From assembly GCF_014648395.1 (NCBI RefSeq), contig NZ_BMRA01000002.1, positions 124,001 to 188,000 of the forward strand: 64,000 bases of DNA. The letters run 5' to 3'. Each line of letters begins with the position of its first letter. The first letter of the stretch is position 1. Positions 18,964 through 30,644 of this stretch are shown here, one piece after another. A model generated the notes under the pieces. The model searched no databases. It was not told the DNA's origin and was given only the letters and a program-made list of their open reading frames with translations. Made by a program: the position numbers and the translations under genes. This DNA is from Micromonospora fulviviridis. Lineage in GTDB: Bacteria; Actinomycetota; Actinomycetes; Mycobacteriales; Micromonosporaceae.

Positions 18964-19024
18964 CACCCGCCCGCCGTGACCGCCTCGACGATCATGCAAC
19001 GAGCCAGGGTGGGACCGGGTTGCG

Positions 19025-19609
19025 TCAGCCCTTCGCGGCCTTCGCCTCCGCCTTCATCCGCTGCTTGTACTCGCGGACCCGGCGCAGCGACTCGGGATCG
19101 GTCACGTCGGCCACCGAACGGTACGCGTCCACGTCGCCGTAGCCGCCGGCCGCCTCGCGCCAGCCGTCCGGGGTGATCCCGAACCGCTTGCCGAGCAGGG
19201 CGACGAAGATCTGCGCCTTCTGCCTGCCGAAACCGGGCAGCTCGCCGACCCGGCGCAGCAGCTCCCGCCCGTCGGCCGCCTCGGACCAGAGCCGGGCCGG
19301 GTCGCCGTCGTAACGCTCGACCAGCGCCCGGCACACCTCCTGCACCCGAGCCGCCATGGCCTTGGGGAACCGGTGCAGTGCCGGCGGCCGGGCGAAGATC
19401 TCGACCAGGGCCTCCGGGGGGTGTTCGGCCAGCTCCCGGGCGTCCGGCTCGTGGCCGAGCCGCTGGGCGAGCACGTAGGGAGAGGAGAACGCCTTCTCCA
19501 TCGGCACCTGCTGGTCCAGCACCATGCCGAGGAGCAGCGCCAGCGGGCTGCGCGCCAGCAGCTCGTTGGCCTGCGGGTCGATGGGCAGCGAGAGCGTCAT
19601 GCCCTCCAT
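19025..19609 (-). CDS. HhH-GPD-type base excision DNA repair protein
   Basis: 194-aa member of the HhH-GPD glycosylase superfamily, in the small actinobacterial branch that begins LPIDPQANELLARSPLALLLGMVLDQQVPMEKAF. The helix-hairpin-helix LLRRVGELPGFGRQKAQIFVALLG is followed by a conserved acidic segment, GDVDAYRSVADVTD. It is shorter than AlkA or EndoIII and lacks a 4Fe-4S cysteine loop. The substrate lesion is unknown. ATG 19609 and ATG 19600 (three codons later) are both possible starts. Confidence 0.88.
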   Translation of the reverse strand: MEGMTLSLPIDPQANELLARSPLALLLGMVLDQQVPMEKAFSSPYVLAQRLGHEPDARELAEHPPEALVEIFARPPALHRFPKAMAARVQEVCRALVERYDGDPARLWSEAADGRELLRRVGELPGFGRQKAQIFVALLGKRFGITPDGWREAAGGYGDVDAYRSVADVTDPESLRRVREYKQRMKAEAKAAKG

Positions 19610-19641
19610 CCTGCCCCGCCCGCCGCCGCCCGTGTGCGCGA

Positions 19642-19680
19642 CACGGCCCGGTGGACAGGGGTGGGGTCCACCGGGCCGTG
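19642..19680 (-). terminator. Terminator-like hairpin after the subtilase gene
   Basis: CACGGCCCGGTGGAC (19642-19656) pairs perfectly with GTCCACCGGGCCGTG (19666-19680) around a 9-nt loop, just 15 nt after the subtilase stop codon on the minus strand. There is no T-run, as is common in GC-rich actinobacteria. Confidence 0.75.
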
Positions 19681-19695
19681 GGGCCGCGCGACGCG

Positions 19696-20919
<1,224 letters not shown>

Positions 20920-21103
20920 CGTCTGGCTCCCTACCGGGCGCTCCCGGGCTCGTGGCCACCGGGACGCCCATCGACGGATGTTGGCGCAGATGCTAGTCAT
21001 GCATCGATGAACATGAAAGAGATAACGGCCGATACAGTGGGCTGGCGGTATGGATCCGCCGGGTGCCGGCCGGGCGGGCGCCCCGGCGAGGCAGGATGAC
21101 GAC

Positions 21104-22588
21104 GTGGACCGTCACGACATGCTGCTCTCCCCCGCCGGGGTCGACGCGCTGCGCACCGCCCTGACCCGGGCGCGCTTCACCGCCAACGGCATCGCCGACC
21201 GGCTCGGCCCGCAGGCCACCGGCGCGGTCGCCCGCAACGACTACCGGGCCGCGCTGCGCGCCACCGAGGACCGCGATCCGCTGGGCACGCTGATCCGGGT
21301 CTTCATCTGCGACCAGACCGAGCCGGAGCCCGTGGTGGCCGCCGCGCTCGCCCCGCTGACCGTCGAGGAGGCGCTCGCCGGGGGCCTCGTCGAGCGGCAC
21401 GGCGAGGGGCTGCGCGCCGGCGTCGACCTGGAGCCGTACGGGGACGACTGGTTCGTGCTCGCCGACGTGCCGGCCAGCGCCCGGCCCGGCCGCCCGCTGC
21501 ACGCCGAGCACGTGCTGGGCATCGGCGGCGCCACCCAGACGCTGATCGGCGCGACCGTGCGCCGGCCGGTGGAGACCGCGCTGGACCTGGGCACCGGCTC
21601 GGGCGTCCAGGCCCTGCACCTGTCCACCCACGCCCGCCGGGTGACCGCCACTGACGTCTCCGAGCGGGCGCTGCGCTTCGCCGCCACCACCGCCGCCCTC
21701 AACGGGCAGGACTGGGAACTGCTCCGCGGCGACCTGGTCGCCCCGGTGGCCGGCCGCCGGTTCGACCTGGTGGTCAGCAACCCGCCGTTCGTGGTCGGGC
21801 CCGGCACCACCACGCACGTCTACCGGGACTCGGGCCGGGTCGGCGACGCGATCGGCGCCGAGCTGGCCGCCGCCGCCCCGCACCTGCTCACCGAGGGCGG
21901 GACCATGCAGTACCTGGCCAACTGGGTGCACGTCACCGGCGAGGACTGGGCCGAGCGGGTGACCGGCTGGTTCGCCGGCACCGGGCTGGACGCCTGGGTG
22001 ATCCAGCGCGAGGTGGCGGACCCGATGGCGTACGTCAACCTGTGGCTCACCGACGTCGGCGAGGTGGCCGACCCGCAGCGGATGGCGGCCTGGCTGGACT
22101 GGTTCGACGCGCACAAGGTCGAGGCGGTCGGGTTCGGCATCGTCTCGCTGCGCCGCGCCGGCCACGACGAGCCGGTCGTCCGGGTGGAGGACCTGCGCCA
22201 GCGGGTGGAGCCGCCACTGGGCGACCGGGTGGGCGAGTGGTTCGACCGGCAGGACTGGCTGCGCGCCCGGGACACCGACGGGTTGCTCGCCGCCCGCTAC
22301 CGCGCCGCCGACGAGCTCCAGCTGCGCCAGGAGGCCACCATGGGCGAGGAGGGCTGGGCCGTGGACCGCCAGGTCCTCGCCATGCCGCGCGGGCTGCGCT
22401 GGTCCGAGGAGATCGACCCGCTGGTGCTCGCCCTGGTCGGCGGCGCGGACGGCCGGCTGCCGCTGCGCGACCAGCTCGCCCTGCTCGCCGCCGCGCACGA
22501 CGTCGCCCCGGAGGAGCTGGCAGAGGCGGCCGGGCCGATCGTGGCGCACCTGGTCGAGCGGGGCATCGTCGAGCCGGTGGCGGACTGA
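21104..22588 (+). CDS. Class I SAM-dependent methyltransferase (release-factor/RsmC-like)
   Basis: About 494 aa. An N-terminal helical domain ([17 protein letters not shown]...NDYRAAL, DUF7059-like) precedes a Rossmann methyltransferase: [15 protein letters not shown] binds AdoMet, [10 protein letters not shown] is motif II, and [10 protein letters not shown] is the NPPF motif that marks N-methylation of nucleic-acid bases or of glutamine. A C-terminal domain follows (about 350-494). The substrate is unknown. GTG 21104 is taken as the start; ATG 21050, 12 nt after a TACAGT hexamer, is an alternative. It overlaps dtd by 1 nt (TGATG). Confidence 0.88.
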   Translation: MDRHDMLLSPAGVDALRTALTRARFTANGIADRLGPQATGAVARNDYRAALRATEDRDPLGTLIRVFICDQTEPEPVVAAALAPLTVEEALAGGLVERHGEGLRAGVDLEPYGDDWFVLADVPASARPGRPLHAEHVLGIGGATQTLIGATVRRPVETALDLGTGSGVQALHLSTHARRVTATDVSERALRFAATTAALNGQDWELLRGDLVAPVAGRRFDLVVSNPPFVVGPGTTTHVYRDSGRVGDAIGAELAAAAPHLLTEGGTMQYLANWVHVTGEDWAERVTGWFAGTGLDAWVIQREVADPMAYVNLWLTDVGEVADPQRMAAWLDWFDAHKVEAVGFGIVSLRRAGHDEPVVRVEDLRQRVEPPLGDRVGEWFDRQDWLRARDTDGLLAARYRAADELQLRQEATMGEEGWAVDRQVLAMPRGLRWSEEIDPLVLALVGGADGRLPLRDQLALLAAAHDVAPEELAEAAGPIVAHLVERGIVEPVAD

Positions 22589-23010
22589 TGCGGGCCGTGG
22601 TGCAGACGGTCGGCCGGGCCGCCGTGACGGTCGACGGCGAGGTGGTCGGCGAGATCGCCGACGGGCTGCTGGTGCTGCTCGGGGTGACCCACACGGACAC
22701 CCCGCAGGTGGCCGCCACCATGGCCCGCAAGATCCACGAGCTGCGCATCCTGGACGATGAGCGCAGCGCCGCCGACACCGGCGCCCCCGTCCTCGTGGTC
22801 AGCCAGTTCACCCTCTACGGCGACGCCCGCAAGGGCAGACGCCCGAGCTGGACCGCCGCCGCCCCCGCGGACCAGGCCGAACCCCTGGTGGAGACGGTGG
22901 TACGAGAGCTACGCCAACGAGGCGCCAAGGTGGAGACCGGCCGCTTCCGCACCCACATGCTGGTGGAGAGCGTCAACGTAGGCCCCCGCACCCTCCTCCT
23001 GGACCTGTAA
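22588..23010 (+). CDS. dtd: D-aminoacyl-tRNA deacylase
   Basis: 140-aa homodimeric enzyme that hydrolyses D-amino acids (and misattached glycine) from tRNA. The N-terminal [17 protein letters not shown], the active-site [17 protein letters not shown], and the C-terminal [11 protein letters not shown] containing the cross-subunit Gly-Pro motif are all present. It is translationally coupled to the methyltransferase through TGATG. A 60-bp palindromic repeat lies between its stop and the convergent Spo0M-like gene. Confidence 0.95.
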   Translation: MRAVVQTVGRAAVTVDGEVVGEIADGLLVLLGVTHTDTPQVAATMARKIHELRILDDERSAADTGAPVLVVSQFTLYGDARKGRRPSWTAAAPADQAEPLVETVVRELRQRGAKVETGRFRTHMLVESVNVGPRTLLLDL

Positions 23011-23025
23011 CCCCCGCACCGCCTC

Positions 23026-23085
23026 GTCGATCAAGAAGTTCGCGTCGGAAATCGGGCCGGCCGAGACGCGAACTTCTTGATCAAC
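23026..23085. repeat. 60-bp palindromic dispersed repeat, copy B
   Basis: The outer arms are GTCGATCAAGAAGTTCGCG (left) and CGCGAACTTCTTGATCAAC (right). Compared with copy A, the TTTGCG/CGCAAA stem has become TTCGCG/CGCGAA, a compensatory change that keeps the pairing. It sits between dtd and the Spo0M-like gene, which converge. Confidence 0.85.
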
Positions 23086-23098
23086 GGGGAGAGGCAGG

Positions 23099-23890
23099 TC
23101 AGAAGAAGAGGCCGCGGCGGGAGAGGGACTGGCGGAGCCAGCCGTCGAGCTGGGCGGTCCAGTCGGTGCGGTCCGCCGTGGCGTGGTCGACCGTGAAGCG
23201 GCCGAAGGCGTCGCGCCCCTCGGTGAACAGGCCACCGCGCTTGTCCAGCTCCAGCACCACGTGCATCTGGTGCGGGTCGGTGACGAAGGTGAGTTCGAGC
23301 TGGTTCATGGCACCCGCGTACTGGGGCGCCGGGTGGAACTCGATCTCCTGGTAGAACGGCAGGCTCTGCCGCAGGCCGTAGATGTGGCCGCGCTCGACGT
23401 CGGCCCGGGCGAACCGGAAGCCCAGCCGCAGCAGCGCCTCCAGCAGCCGCTCCTGGGCCGGCAGCGGGTGCACCGCCACCGCGTCCAGGTCGCCCTTGTC
23501 GACCGCCCGGGCCACCTCGAGCTCGGTCCGCAGTCCCATGGTCATGCCGTGCAGGTGCTGGCCGTACAGGTCGGTGAGCGGGGTCTCCCAGGGCACCTGG
23601 AAGCGGAACGGCACGTCGTACCGCTGCCCCGGGTCCAGCCGGAACGGGCCGGTCACCTGGGCCCGGCCGAACTCCTGCGTGGTGTCGTACTCGGAGTCGC
23701 CGCTCTCCACCTCGACCCGGGTGACCAGACCGAGTGCGACGTAGCTCACGTCCACCGGGTGCTCCCCACCGACCACCTGGATCCGGCCCTCCAACTGGCC
23801 GCCGGGACGGCAGTTCGGGTTGGCCAGCACCGTCTCCACCGACGGTCCACCCACACCCATCGCCTGCATGAGCCGCTTGAAGACCACCAC
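23099..23890 (-). CDS. Spo0M (SpoOM) family protein
   Basis: 263-aa protein with an arrestin-like beta-sandwich fold typical of Spo0M: the N-terminus [20 protein letters not shown], the strand-rich [21 protein letters not shown], and [16 protein letters not shown]. In Bacillus Spo0M affects sporulation and cell-cycle timing; in actinobacteria its role is not settled. Two adjacent in-frame GTG codons (23890 and 23887) can serve as start; GGAGG is better spaced for the second. It is divergent from the second sigma factor gene. Confidence 0.9.
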   Translation of the reverse strand: MVVFKRLMQAMGVGGPSVETVLANPNCRPGGQLEGRIQVVGGEHPVDVSYVALGLVTRVEVESGDSEYDTTQEFGRAQVTGPFRLDPGQRYDVPFRFQVPWETPLTDLYGQHLHGMTMGLRTELEVARAVDKGDLDAVAVHPLPAQERLLEALLRLGFRFARADVERGHIYGLRQSLPFYQEIEFHPAPQYAGAMNQLELTFVTDPHQMHVVLELDKRGGLFTEGRDAFGRFTVDHATADRTDWTAQLDGWLRQSLSRRGLFF

Positions 23891-24112
23891 GTCCTCCGAT
23901 CGCCTGAGCGTGCCGAGCCTCGCTGGCCGGCCGCTGGCACGGTAACCGGGCCCGGCAAGGCACAGCCGAGGTTCCGCCCGGATTGCTGTCGGGTCCCCGA
24001 TCGCCTCACTCCCGTTTCACGCGCCGCCCGCCAAGCTGTTCATCACCGGCACCACCGCGCCGGCGAACGGCACGGAACCGGTACGGCACGACGGACACGG
24101 GGAGAGACAGAG

Positions 24113-25099
<987 letters not shown>

Positions 25100-25108
25100 C
25101 CCCGACCC

Positions 25109-25141
25109 CGACAGGCCCCGGCGGTTCGCCGGGGCCTGTCG
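25109..25141. terminator. Bidirectional terminator hairpin
   Basis: CGACAGGCCCCGGCG (25109-25123) pairs with CGCCGGGGCCTGTCG (25127-25141) over a GTT loop, a 15-bp perfect stem placed between two convergent genes. Confidence 0.82.
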
Positions 25142-25164
25142 CGCTTGAAGCCGGGGCCTGAGCC

Positions 25165-27720
25165 TCACAGCCGGCGCGGGCCGGTGTCGGGGCGGGGCGC
25201 CTCGGCGCCGGTGCGGACGGTGGCGTGCAGCACCGAGATGCCGTCCGGCCGGGCCAGCACCGGGTTGAGGGTGAGCGACCGCACCCGGGGCTGCTCGTCG
25301 GCGAGCCGCCCGACCCGCAGCAGCAGGTCGACCAGGGCGGCCCGGTCCACCGGCGCGGCGCCCCGGTGCCCGCGCAGCAGCGGCGCGGCCCGTGGCTCGT
25401 CGACCAGTTCGGCGGCGTCCCGGTCGGTCAGCGGCACCGCCCGCCAGGCCCGGTCGCCCAGCAGCTCGGTGGCCACGCCGCCCAGGCCGAAGCCGACCAC
25501 CGGCCCGAACGCCGGGTCCTCCACCAGCTCCACCACGCAGGCCACCCCGGGCGGCACCATCGGCTGCACCAGCACGTCCGCGCCGAACACCGGGGCCATC
25601 TCGGCGTACGCGCGGCGCAGCGCGGCGGCGTCGGCCAGGTCGAGCCGCACCGCGCCCAGGTCGAGGCGGTGCCGCAGCCCGGAGGCGGCCGCCTTGAGGG
25701 CGACCGGCCAGCCGAGCCGTTCCGCCGCCGCCACCGCCTCCTCGACCGAGCGCGCCGGCGCCGACTCCACCACGTCTATCCCGTACGCGCGCAGCAGCGC
25801 CGCCGTTTCCGCCCCGTCGGGGCGCAGCGCGGCCTGCCCCGCCGACCGGTCGACCCGGTCCAGCTCGGGCAGCACGCCGGGCGGGCGGCGCAGCCAGTCG
25901 GCGTACGTGGTGACCCGGGCCAGGGCCCGGACCGCCTCCTCCACGCTCGGGTACGCGGGCACCCCGACGGGCACCCGGCCGGCGAGGAAGGTGGCCACCA
26001 CCGGCTTCCCGGTGGTCCGCGCGTCGGGCAGCGCGGCGGTGAAGTCGCCCTCCGGGTCGGTGAGCTGGCCGGGCAGCGGCGGCGCGAAGACCGCCACCAC
26101 CGCGTCCACCCGCTCGTCGGCGGCGGAGGCGGCGAGCGCGGCGGCGTACTCGGCGGCGGTGGCCCGGGGGCCGACGTCGTGCGGGTAGCCGTCGGCCACG
26201 GTGAGGCCCTGGGCCGCGCAGGCCGTGGCGGCCAGCCCGGTCAGCGCCGAGGAGTTGCCCACCACGGCGACCCGGCGGCCGGCCGGCAGCGGCTGGTGGG
26301 CCAGGAGCACGCCGACGTCGAGCAGTTCGGCGACGGTGTCCACCCGGATCACCCCGGACTGGGCGAAGAGCGCGCTGACCGCGGCGGCGTCCAGGGCCGG
26401 GGCGTCACCGACCCCCGGCGGGCGGGCCAGCGAGGCGAGCGCCACCACCGGCTTGCTGCGGCCGATCCGCCGGGCCAGCCGGGCGAACTTGCGCGGGTTG
26501 CCGAACGTCTCCAGGTAGAGGGTGATGACGTCGGTGCCGGGATCGTCCTGCCAGTACTGGAGCAGGTCGTTGCCGGAGACGTCGGCCCGGTTGCCGGCGG
26601 AGACGAAGCTGGACAGGCCGAGGCCGCGCCGGGACGCCTCTGCGAGCAGGGCCACCCCGAACGCACCGGACTGGCTGAAGACGCCGACCCGGCCGGGGGC
26701 GGGCAGCACCGGGGCGAGGGTGGCGTTGAGGCGTACCGCCGGGTCGGTGTTGGCCACGCCGAGGCAGTTCGGGCCGACCACCCGCATGCCGGCCAGGTGG
26801 GCGGCGCGGACCAGGGCGCGCTGGGCGGCCGCCCCGGCCGGGCCGGACTCGGCGAACCCGGCGGAGATCACCACCAGCCCGTGCGCGCCGGCCTTCGCGG
26901 CGTCGGCGACCACCTCGGTCACCGCCTCGGGGGCGACGGCCACCACGGCCAGGTCGACGTCCTCGCCGGCGTCGGCCGCCGACGGGTACGCGGGCAGCCC
27001 CGCCACGGTGGCCGCGGTCGGGTGCACGGGGACGATCGCGCCGGTGAACCCGCCGTCGCGCAGGTGCCCGAGCAGGGCCGCGCCGACCCCCTGGCCGGTG
27101 GTGCTGGCCCCGTAGACGGCGATGCCGCGCGGGGCGAGCAGCCGGGCGATCGAGCGGGCCTCGGTGCGGTGCTCCCGGCCGCGCTGCACCTCCAGGGTCG
27201 CCTCGGTGGGGGCGATCGGGAAGTTCAGGTGCACCACGCCGTCGGCGTACTGGCGCTGGACCTGGTAGCCGAAGTCGGAGAAGACCCGCAGCATCGTCCC
27301 GTTGGCGGGGAGCACCTCGGCCACGAAGTGCACGATGCCGTAGCGCCGGGCCGCGTCGGCCAGGTGCTCCAGCAGCACCGAGCCGATGCCCCGGCCCTGG
27401 TACGCGTCCTCCACCACGAAGGCCACCTCGGCCTCGGGCGAGGCGGGGCCGAGCCGCTCGTACCGGCCGACGGCGACGATCCGGTCGCCGGCCAGCACCA
27501 CGAACGCCTCCCGGTCGCGGTGGTCGACGTTGACGAACCGTTGCAGGTCCCGCTCCGGGATGCGCGGGTACGGTGAGAAGTAGCGCAGGTAGCGGGTGCG
27601 CTCGGAGAAGCGCGAGTGCATCGCCACGATCGCTTCGGCGTCGTCCGGACGAATCTGTCGCAGCTGGACGGTCGTGCCGTCGCTGAGCAGCACGTCCACC
27701 GGTTGCTCCACGGTGGTCAC
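25165..27720 (-). CDS. GNAT acetyltransferase fused to acyl-CoA synthetase (NDP-forming)-like domains
   Basis: 851-aa fusion, probably a protein lysine acetyltransferase of the Pat type. Residues 15-170 form the GNAT domain, with the acetyl-CoA loop YQGRGIGSVLLE near 107-118. A CoA-binding Rossmann domain follows (about 190-320, VYGASTTGQGVG), then succinyl-CoA-ligase-like domains (GVFSQSGAFG near 345) and an ATP-grasp domain (about 640-840). In ADP-forming synthetases the phospho-accepting His lies in an SHTG-like motif; here the equivalent stretch near residues 425-450 reads LARPPGVGDAPALDAA without His, so the ligase half is probably inactive and regulatory. It lies 25 nt after acuC. Confidence 0.9.
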   Translation of the reverse strand: MTTVEQPVDVLLSDGTTVQLRQIRPDDAEAIVAMHSRFSERTRYLRYFSPYPRIPERDLQRFVNVDHRDREAFVVLAGDRIVAVGRYERLGPASPEAEVAFVVEDAYQGRGIGSVLLEHLADAARRYGIVHFVAEVLPANGTMLRVFSDFGYQVQRQYADGVVHLNFPIAPTEATLEVQRGREHRTEARSIARLLAPRGIAVYGASTTGQGVGAALLGHLRDGGFTGAIVPVHPTAATVAGLPAYPSAADAGEDVDLAVVAVAPEAVTEVVADAAKAGAHGLVVISAGFAESGPAGAAAQRALVRAAHLAGMRVVGPNCLGVANTDPAVRLNATLAPVLPAPGRVGVFSQSGAFGVALLAEASRRGLGLSSFVSAGNRADVSGNDLLQYWQDDPGTDVITLYLETFGNPRKFARLARRIGRSKPVVALASLARPPGVGDAPALDAAAVSALFAQSGVIRVDTVAELLDVGVLLAHQPLPAGRRVAVVGNSSALTGLAATACAAQGLTVADGYPHDVGPRATAAEYAAALAASAADERVDAVVAVFAPPLPGQLTDPEGDFTAALPDARTTGKPVVATFLAGRVPVGVPAYPSVEEAVRALARVTTYADWLRRPPGVLPELDRVDRSAGQAALRPDGAETAALLRAYGIDVVESAPARSVEEAVAAAERLGWPVALKAAASGLRHRLDLGAVRLDLADAAALRRAYAEMAPVFGADVLVQPMVPPGVACVVELVEDPAFGPVVGFGLGGVATELLGDRAWRAVPLTDRDAAELVDEPRAAPLLRGHRGAAPVDRAALVDLLLRVGRLADEQPRVRSLTLNPVLARPDGISVLHATVRTGAEAPRPDTGPRRL

Positions 27721-27745
27721 CGGTCGGCCCTCCCCACCCGGCGGA

Positions 27746-28927
27746 TCAGTCGCGCGGGTCGTGCGGGTCGAGCCCGAGCAGCGGGAAGACCGCCTTGCGG
27801 GTCGCCGCGACGGCCCGGTCCACCGCGGTCGGCTCGCCGCTCGGCTGCCACGGCTGGTACGACGGGTCGACGTCGTCGGTCATCCGCAGCGGCACCTCGT
27901 GCCCGGGCCGCCGTCGCGCCGCCAGTTCCCGCCAGCCCGGCGGGGTGAGCGTGGCCGGGTCCAGCGGCTCCCCGGTGGCCACCGCGAGCAGGTGCGTCCA
28001 GGCCCGCGGCACCACCTCGACCAGCGCGTACCCGCCGCCGCCGGTGGCCACCCAGCGGCCGTCGCACAGCTCATCGGCGAGCGCGCGCAGTGTCCGGTAG
28101 GTGGCCCGCTGCCCGTCGACGGAGAGGTGCAGGTCCGCGAGGGGGTCGAGCCGGTGCCCGTCCGCCCCGCACTGGGTGACCAGCACCTGCGGCCGGAACG
28201 CCCGCAGCACCGACGGCACGATCGCGTGGAACGCCCGCTGCCAGCCCGCGTCGCCGACCCCGGGCGGCAGCGGCACGTTGACCGCGGAGCCCTCCGCGCC
28301 CGGGCCGCCGGTCTCGTCTGGGAACCCGGTGCCGGGGAAGAGCGCCAGCGGCGTCTCGTGCAGGCTGACCGTGAGCACCCGTGGGTCCCGGTAGAAGATC
28401 TCCTGCACGCCGTCGCCGTGGTGCACGTCCACGTCCACGTACGCGATCCGCTCCGCGCCCAGGTCGAGCAGGCGGGCGATGGCCACCGCCGGGTCGTTGT
28501 AGACGCAGAAGCCTGCGGCCCGGGCCGGCATGGCGTGGTGCAGCCCGCCGGCCACGTTGACCGCCCGCCGCGCGTCGCCGCGCCAGACCGCCTCGGCCGC
28601 GGCCACGCTCGCCCCGGCGATCAGCGCGCTCGACTCGTGCATGCCCTCGAAGACCGGGTTGTCGGAGGTGCCGAGGCCGAAGCCGGCGAAGAGCGGGTCC
28701 CGGGGCGCGGCCCGCACGGCGTCCAGGTAGCGCGGGTCGTGCACCCGGGTCAGCAGCGCGTCGTCGGCCGGCTCCGGCTTCACCAGCCGGACCCCGGGCC
28801 GGTCCAGCACCCCCAGCTCGCGGGCGAGCGCCATGGTCAACTCGACCCGCACCGGGTCGAGGGGATGGTCGCCCATGTCGTACCCGAGCAGGGCCTCGTC
28901 CCACACCACCACCGTGTCGTCGGCCAT
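27746..28927 (-). CDS. acuC: AcuC-type deacetylase (histone deacetylase superfamily)
   Basis: 393-aa class I HDAC-fold zinc hydrolase. The motifs are GGLHHAMPARAAGFCVYND, YVDVDVHHGDGVQEIFY (zinc ligands Asp and His), SLHETPLALFPGTGF and GGGGYALVEVVPRAW, including the catalytic Tyr. AcuC of Bacillus deacetylates and reactivates acetyl-CoA synthetase. Here the gene lies directly before a GNAT/ACD fusion, so the pair probably adds and removes acetyl groups on the same targets. ATG 28927 gives the family start MADDTVVVWDEALLGYDMG. Confidence 0.94.
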   Translation of the reverse strand: MADDTVVVWDEALLGYDMGDHPLDPVRVELTMALARELGVLDRPGVRLVKPEPADDALLTRVHDPRYLDAVRAAPRDPLFAGFGLGTSDNPVFEGMHESSALIAGASVAAAEAVWRGDARRAVNVAGGLHHAMPARAAGFCVYNDPAVAIARLLDLGAERIAYVDVDVHHGDGVQEIFYRDPRVLTVSLHETPLALFPGTGFPDETGGPGAEGSAVNVPLPPGVGDAGWQRAFHAIVPSVLRAFRPQVLVTQCGADGHRLDPLADLHLSVDGQRATYRTLRALADELCDGRWVATGGGGYALVEVVPRAWTHLLAVATGEPLDPATLTPPGWRELAARRRPGHEVPLRMTDDVDPSYQPWQPSGEPTAVDRAVAATRKAVFPLLGLDPHDPRD

Positions 28928-28974
28928 GGGGCCATCGTCGCACGCGGCCCGGGACGGGCCCACCGCACGCGCGG

Positions 28975-29832
28975 CTAGCGGCCGGATGTCTCCCCGGTGG
29001 CCACCGGACGGTCCGGGTCGGCCACCCAGTTGCTCCACGAGCCGACGTACAGGGCGGCGTCCGGGCGGCCGGCCAGGTGCAGCGCCAGGACCGCCTGGGC
29101 GGCGGTCACCCCCGAGCCGCAGTACGCCCCGACCGGCGCGCCCTCGGCCACCCCGGCGGCGGCGAACCGCTCGCGCAGCGCCTCGGCGGCGGGGAAGCGC
29201 CCCTCGGCGACGTACCCGGGGGCGGGCAGGTTGGCCGCGCCCGGGATGTGCCCGGCGACCGGGTCGATCGGCTCGGTCTCGCCCCGGTAGCGGGGCGCGG
29301 CCCGCACGTCCAGCAGCACGCCGGTGTCGGCGGCGGCCAGCCGGGCGGCCTCCCCCGCGTCCAGCACCGGCAGCTCGCCCGGGGTGACCGTGACGTCCCC
29401 GGGCGGGGGCGCCGGAGCCTCGGTGGAGAGCGGCAGGCCGGCCGCGACCCAGGCCGGGAAGCCGCCGTGCAGCACCCGGACCGCCCGGTGGCCGGCCCAG
29501 CGCAGCGTCCACCAGGCGCGGGCGGCCGACATGCCGTCGCCGCCGTCGTACACCACCACGGGGTGCCCGGCGCGCACGCCGGCGGCCCGCAGCGCGGCCT
29601 GAAGCGCGGCGGGGTCGGGCAGCGGGTGCCGGCCGGCGGCGCCGGGCCGGCCGCAGAGCTCGGTGTCCAGGTCGACGAAGACGGCGCCGGGCAGGTGACC
29701 GGCCAGGTAGTCCTCCCGGCCGGGCGGCCCGGCGAGCCGCCAGCGGACGTCGAGCAGGGTGGGCGGGTCGGCGCGGTCGAGCTCGGCGGCGAGCCGGTCG
29801 GGCTCGACCAGCAGGTCTTCGGTTCCGGACAT
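28975..29832 (-). CDS. Sulfurtransferase (thiosulfate/3-mercaptopyruvate type)
   Basis: 285-aa protein with two rhodanese domains (about 10-130 and 155-280). The second carries the active cysteine, Cys238, in GAYCGSGVTAAQ; CGSGVTA points to 3-mercaptopyruvate sulfurtransferase rather than thiosulfate rhodanese. The first domain has DVRWRLAGPPGREDYLAGHLPGA. It is the first gene of a probable three-gene minus-strand operon with acuC (47 nt later) and the GNAT fusion; a functional link with these is not obvious. ATG 29832 is the start. Confidence 0.92.
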   Translation of the reverse strand: MSGTEDLLVEPDRLAAELDRADPPTLLDVRWRLAGPPGREDYLAGHLPGAVFVDLDTELCGRPGAAGRHPLPDPAALQAALRAAGVRAGHPVVVYDGGDGMSAARAWWTLRWAGHRAVRVLHGGFPAWVAAGLPLSTEAPAPPPGDVTVTPGELPVLDAGEAARLAAADTGVLLDVRAAPRYRGETEPIDPVAGHIPGAANLPAPGYVAEGRFPAAEALRERFAAAGVAEGAPVGAYCGSGVTAAQAVLALHLAGRPDAALYVGSWSNWVADPDRPVATGETSGR

Positions 29833-29930
29833 GCGGTCCAGTCAACACCATCCGGGTAGCGACCTCGCGGTTCGGCGGCCCTTGATCGTCGGGGGTCCGG
29901 GGTAGCATCGAACGCCGGAGGGCCGCTGAC

Positions 29931-30617
29931 GTGAAGCATGACCTGGTCGACACGACCGAGATGTACCTGCGCACCATCCTCGAGCTGGAAGAGGAGGGGG
30001 TGCCGCCGCTGCGTGCCCGGATCGCCGAGCGGCTGAAGCAGAGCGGTCCCACCGTCAGCCAGACCGTCGCCCGGATGGAGCGCGACGGCCTGCTCACCGT
30101 CGAGGGCGACCGGCACCTGACGCTCACCGCGCTGGGCCGCGGCACGGCGGTTTCGGTCATGCGCAAGCACCGGCTGGCCGAGCTGCTGCTGGTCAACGTG
30201 ATCGGGATGCCCTACGAGGAGGCCCACGAGGAGGCCTGCCGGTGGGAGCACGTGATGAGCGACGCGGTGGAGAAGCGGGTCTACGACCTGCTCAACCGCC
30301 CGACCCGCTCGCCCTACGGCAACCCGATCCCGGGCCTGGAGGAGCTGGGCGACCCGGGCCTGCGGGAGACCGAGACCGCGGAGGGCGAGCGCAACCTGGC
30401 CTTCCCGGGCCTCTCCGGGCCGGTGGTGGTGCGGCGGATCTGCGAGAGCGTGCAGACCGACGCGGACGTGCTGCGGCAGTTGCACGCGGCCGGCGTCGAC
30501 CCGGGCGCCACGGTCACCGTGGCCCAGGAGCGCGACGGCGTCTCCATCGACCGCTCCGGTGACCGGGTGCGGCTGCCCCGCGAGGTGGCCTCCCGGGTCT
30601 TCGTCGCGGCCCGCTGA
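29931..30617 (+). CDS. ideR: Iron-dependent regulator, DtxR/IdeR family
   Basis: 228-aa metal-dependent repressor. The winged HTH is LRARIAERLKQSGPTVSQTVARMERDGLL. The dimerisation and metal-binding domain has RKHRLAELLL and the primary-site ligands in EACRWEHVMSD (Cys, Glu, His). An SH3-like domain occupies the last 75 residues. IdeR represses siderophore and iron-uptake genes when loaded with Fe2+ and activates iron storage. The GTG start has GGAGGG about 9 nt upstream. TAGCAT at 29903-29908 with TTGATC at 29882-29887 (15-bp spacer) is a possible promoter. Confidence 0.93.
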   Translation: MKHDLVDTTEMYLRTILELEEEGVPPLRARIAERLKQSGPTVSQTVARMERDGLLTVEGDRHLTLTALGRGTAVSVMRKHRLAELLLVNVIGMPYEEAHEEACRWEHVMSDAVEKRVYDLLNRPTRSPYGNPIPGLEELGDPGLRETETAEGERNLAFPGLSGPVVVRRICESVQTDADVLRQLHAAGVDPGATVTVAQERDGVSIDRSGDRVRLPREVASRVFVAAR

Positions 30618-30644
30618 CCCGCCCGATCCCACCCCGACCGGCGG

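Noticed and set aside
27746..30196. Single 816-aa protein covering acuC and the region upstream
   Set aside because: The upstream part runs antisense or out of frame to the sulfurtransferase and ideR genes; the AcuC family start at 28927 explains the real coding part.
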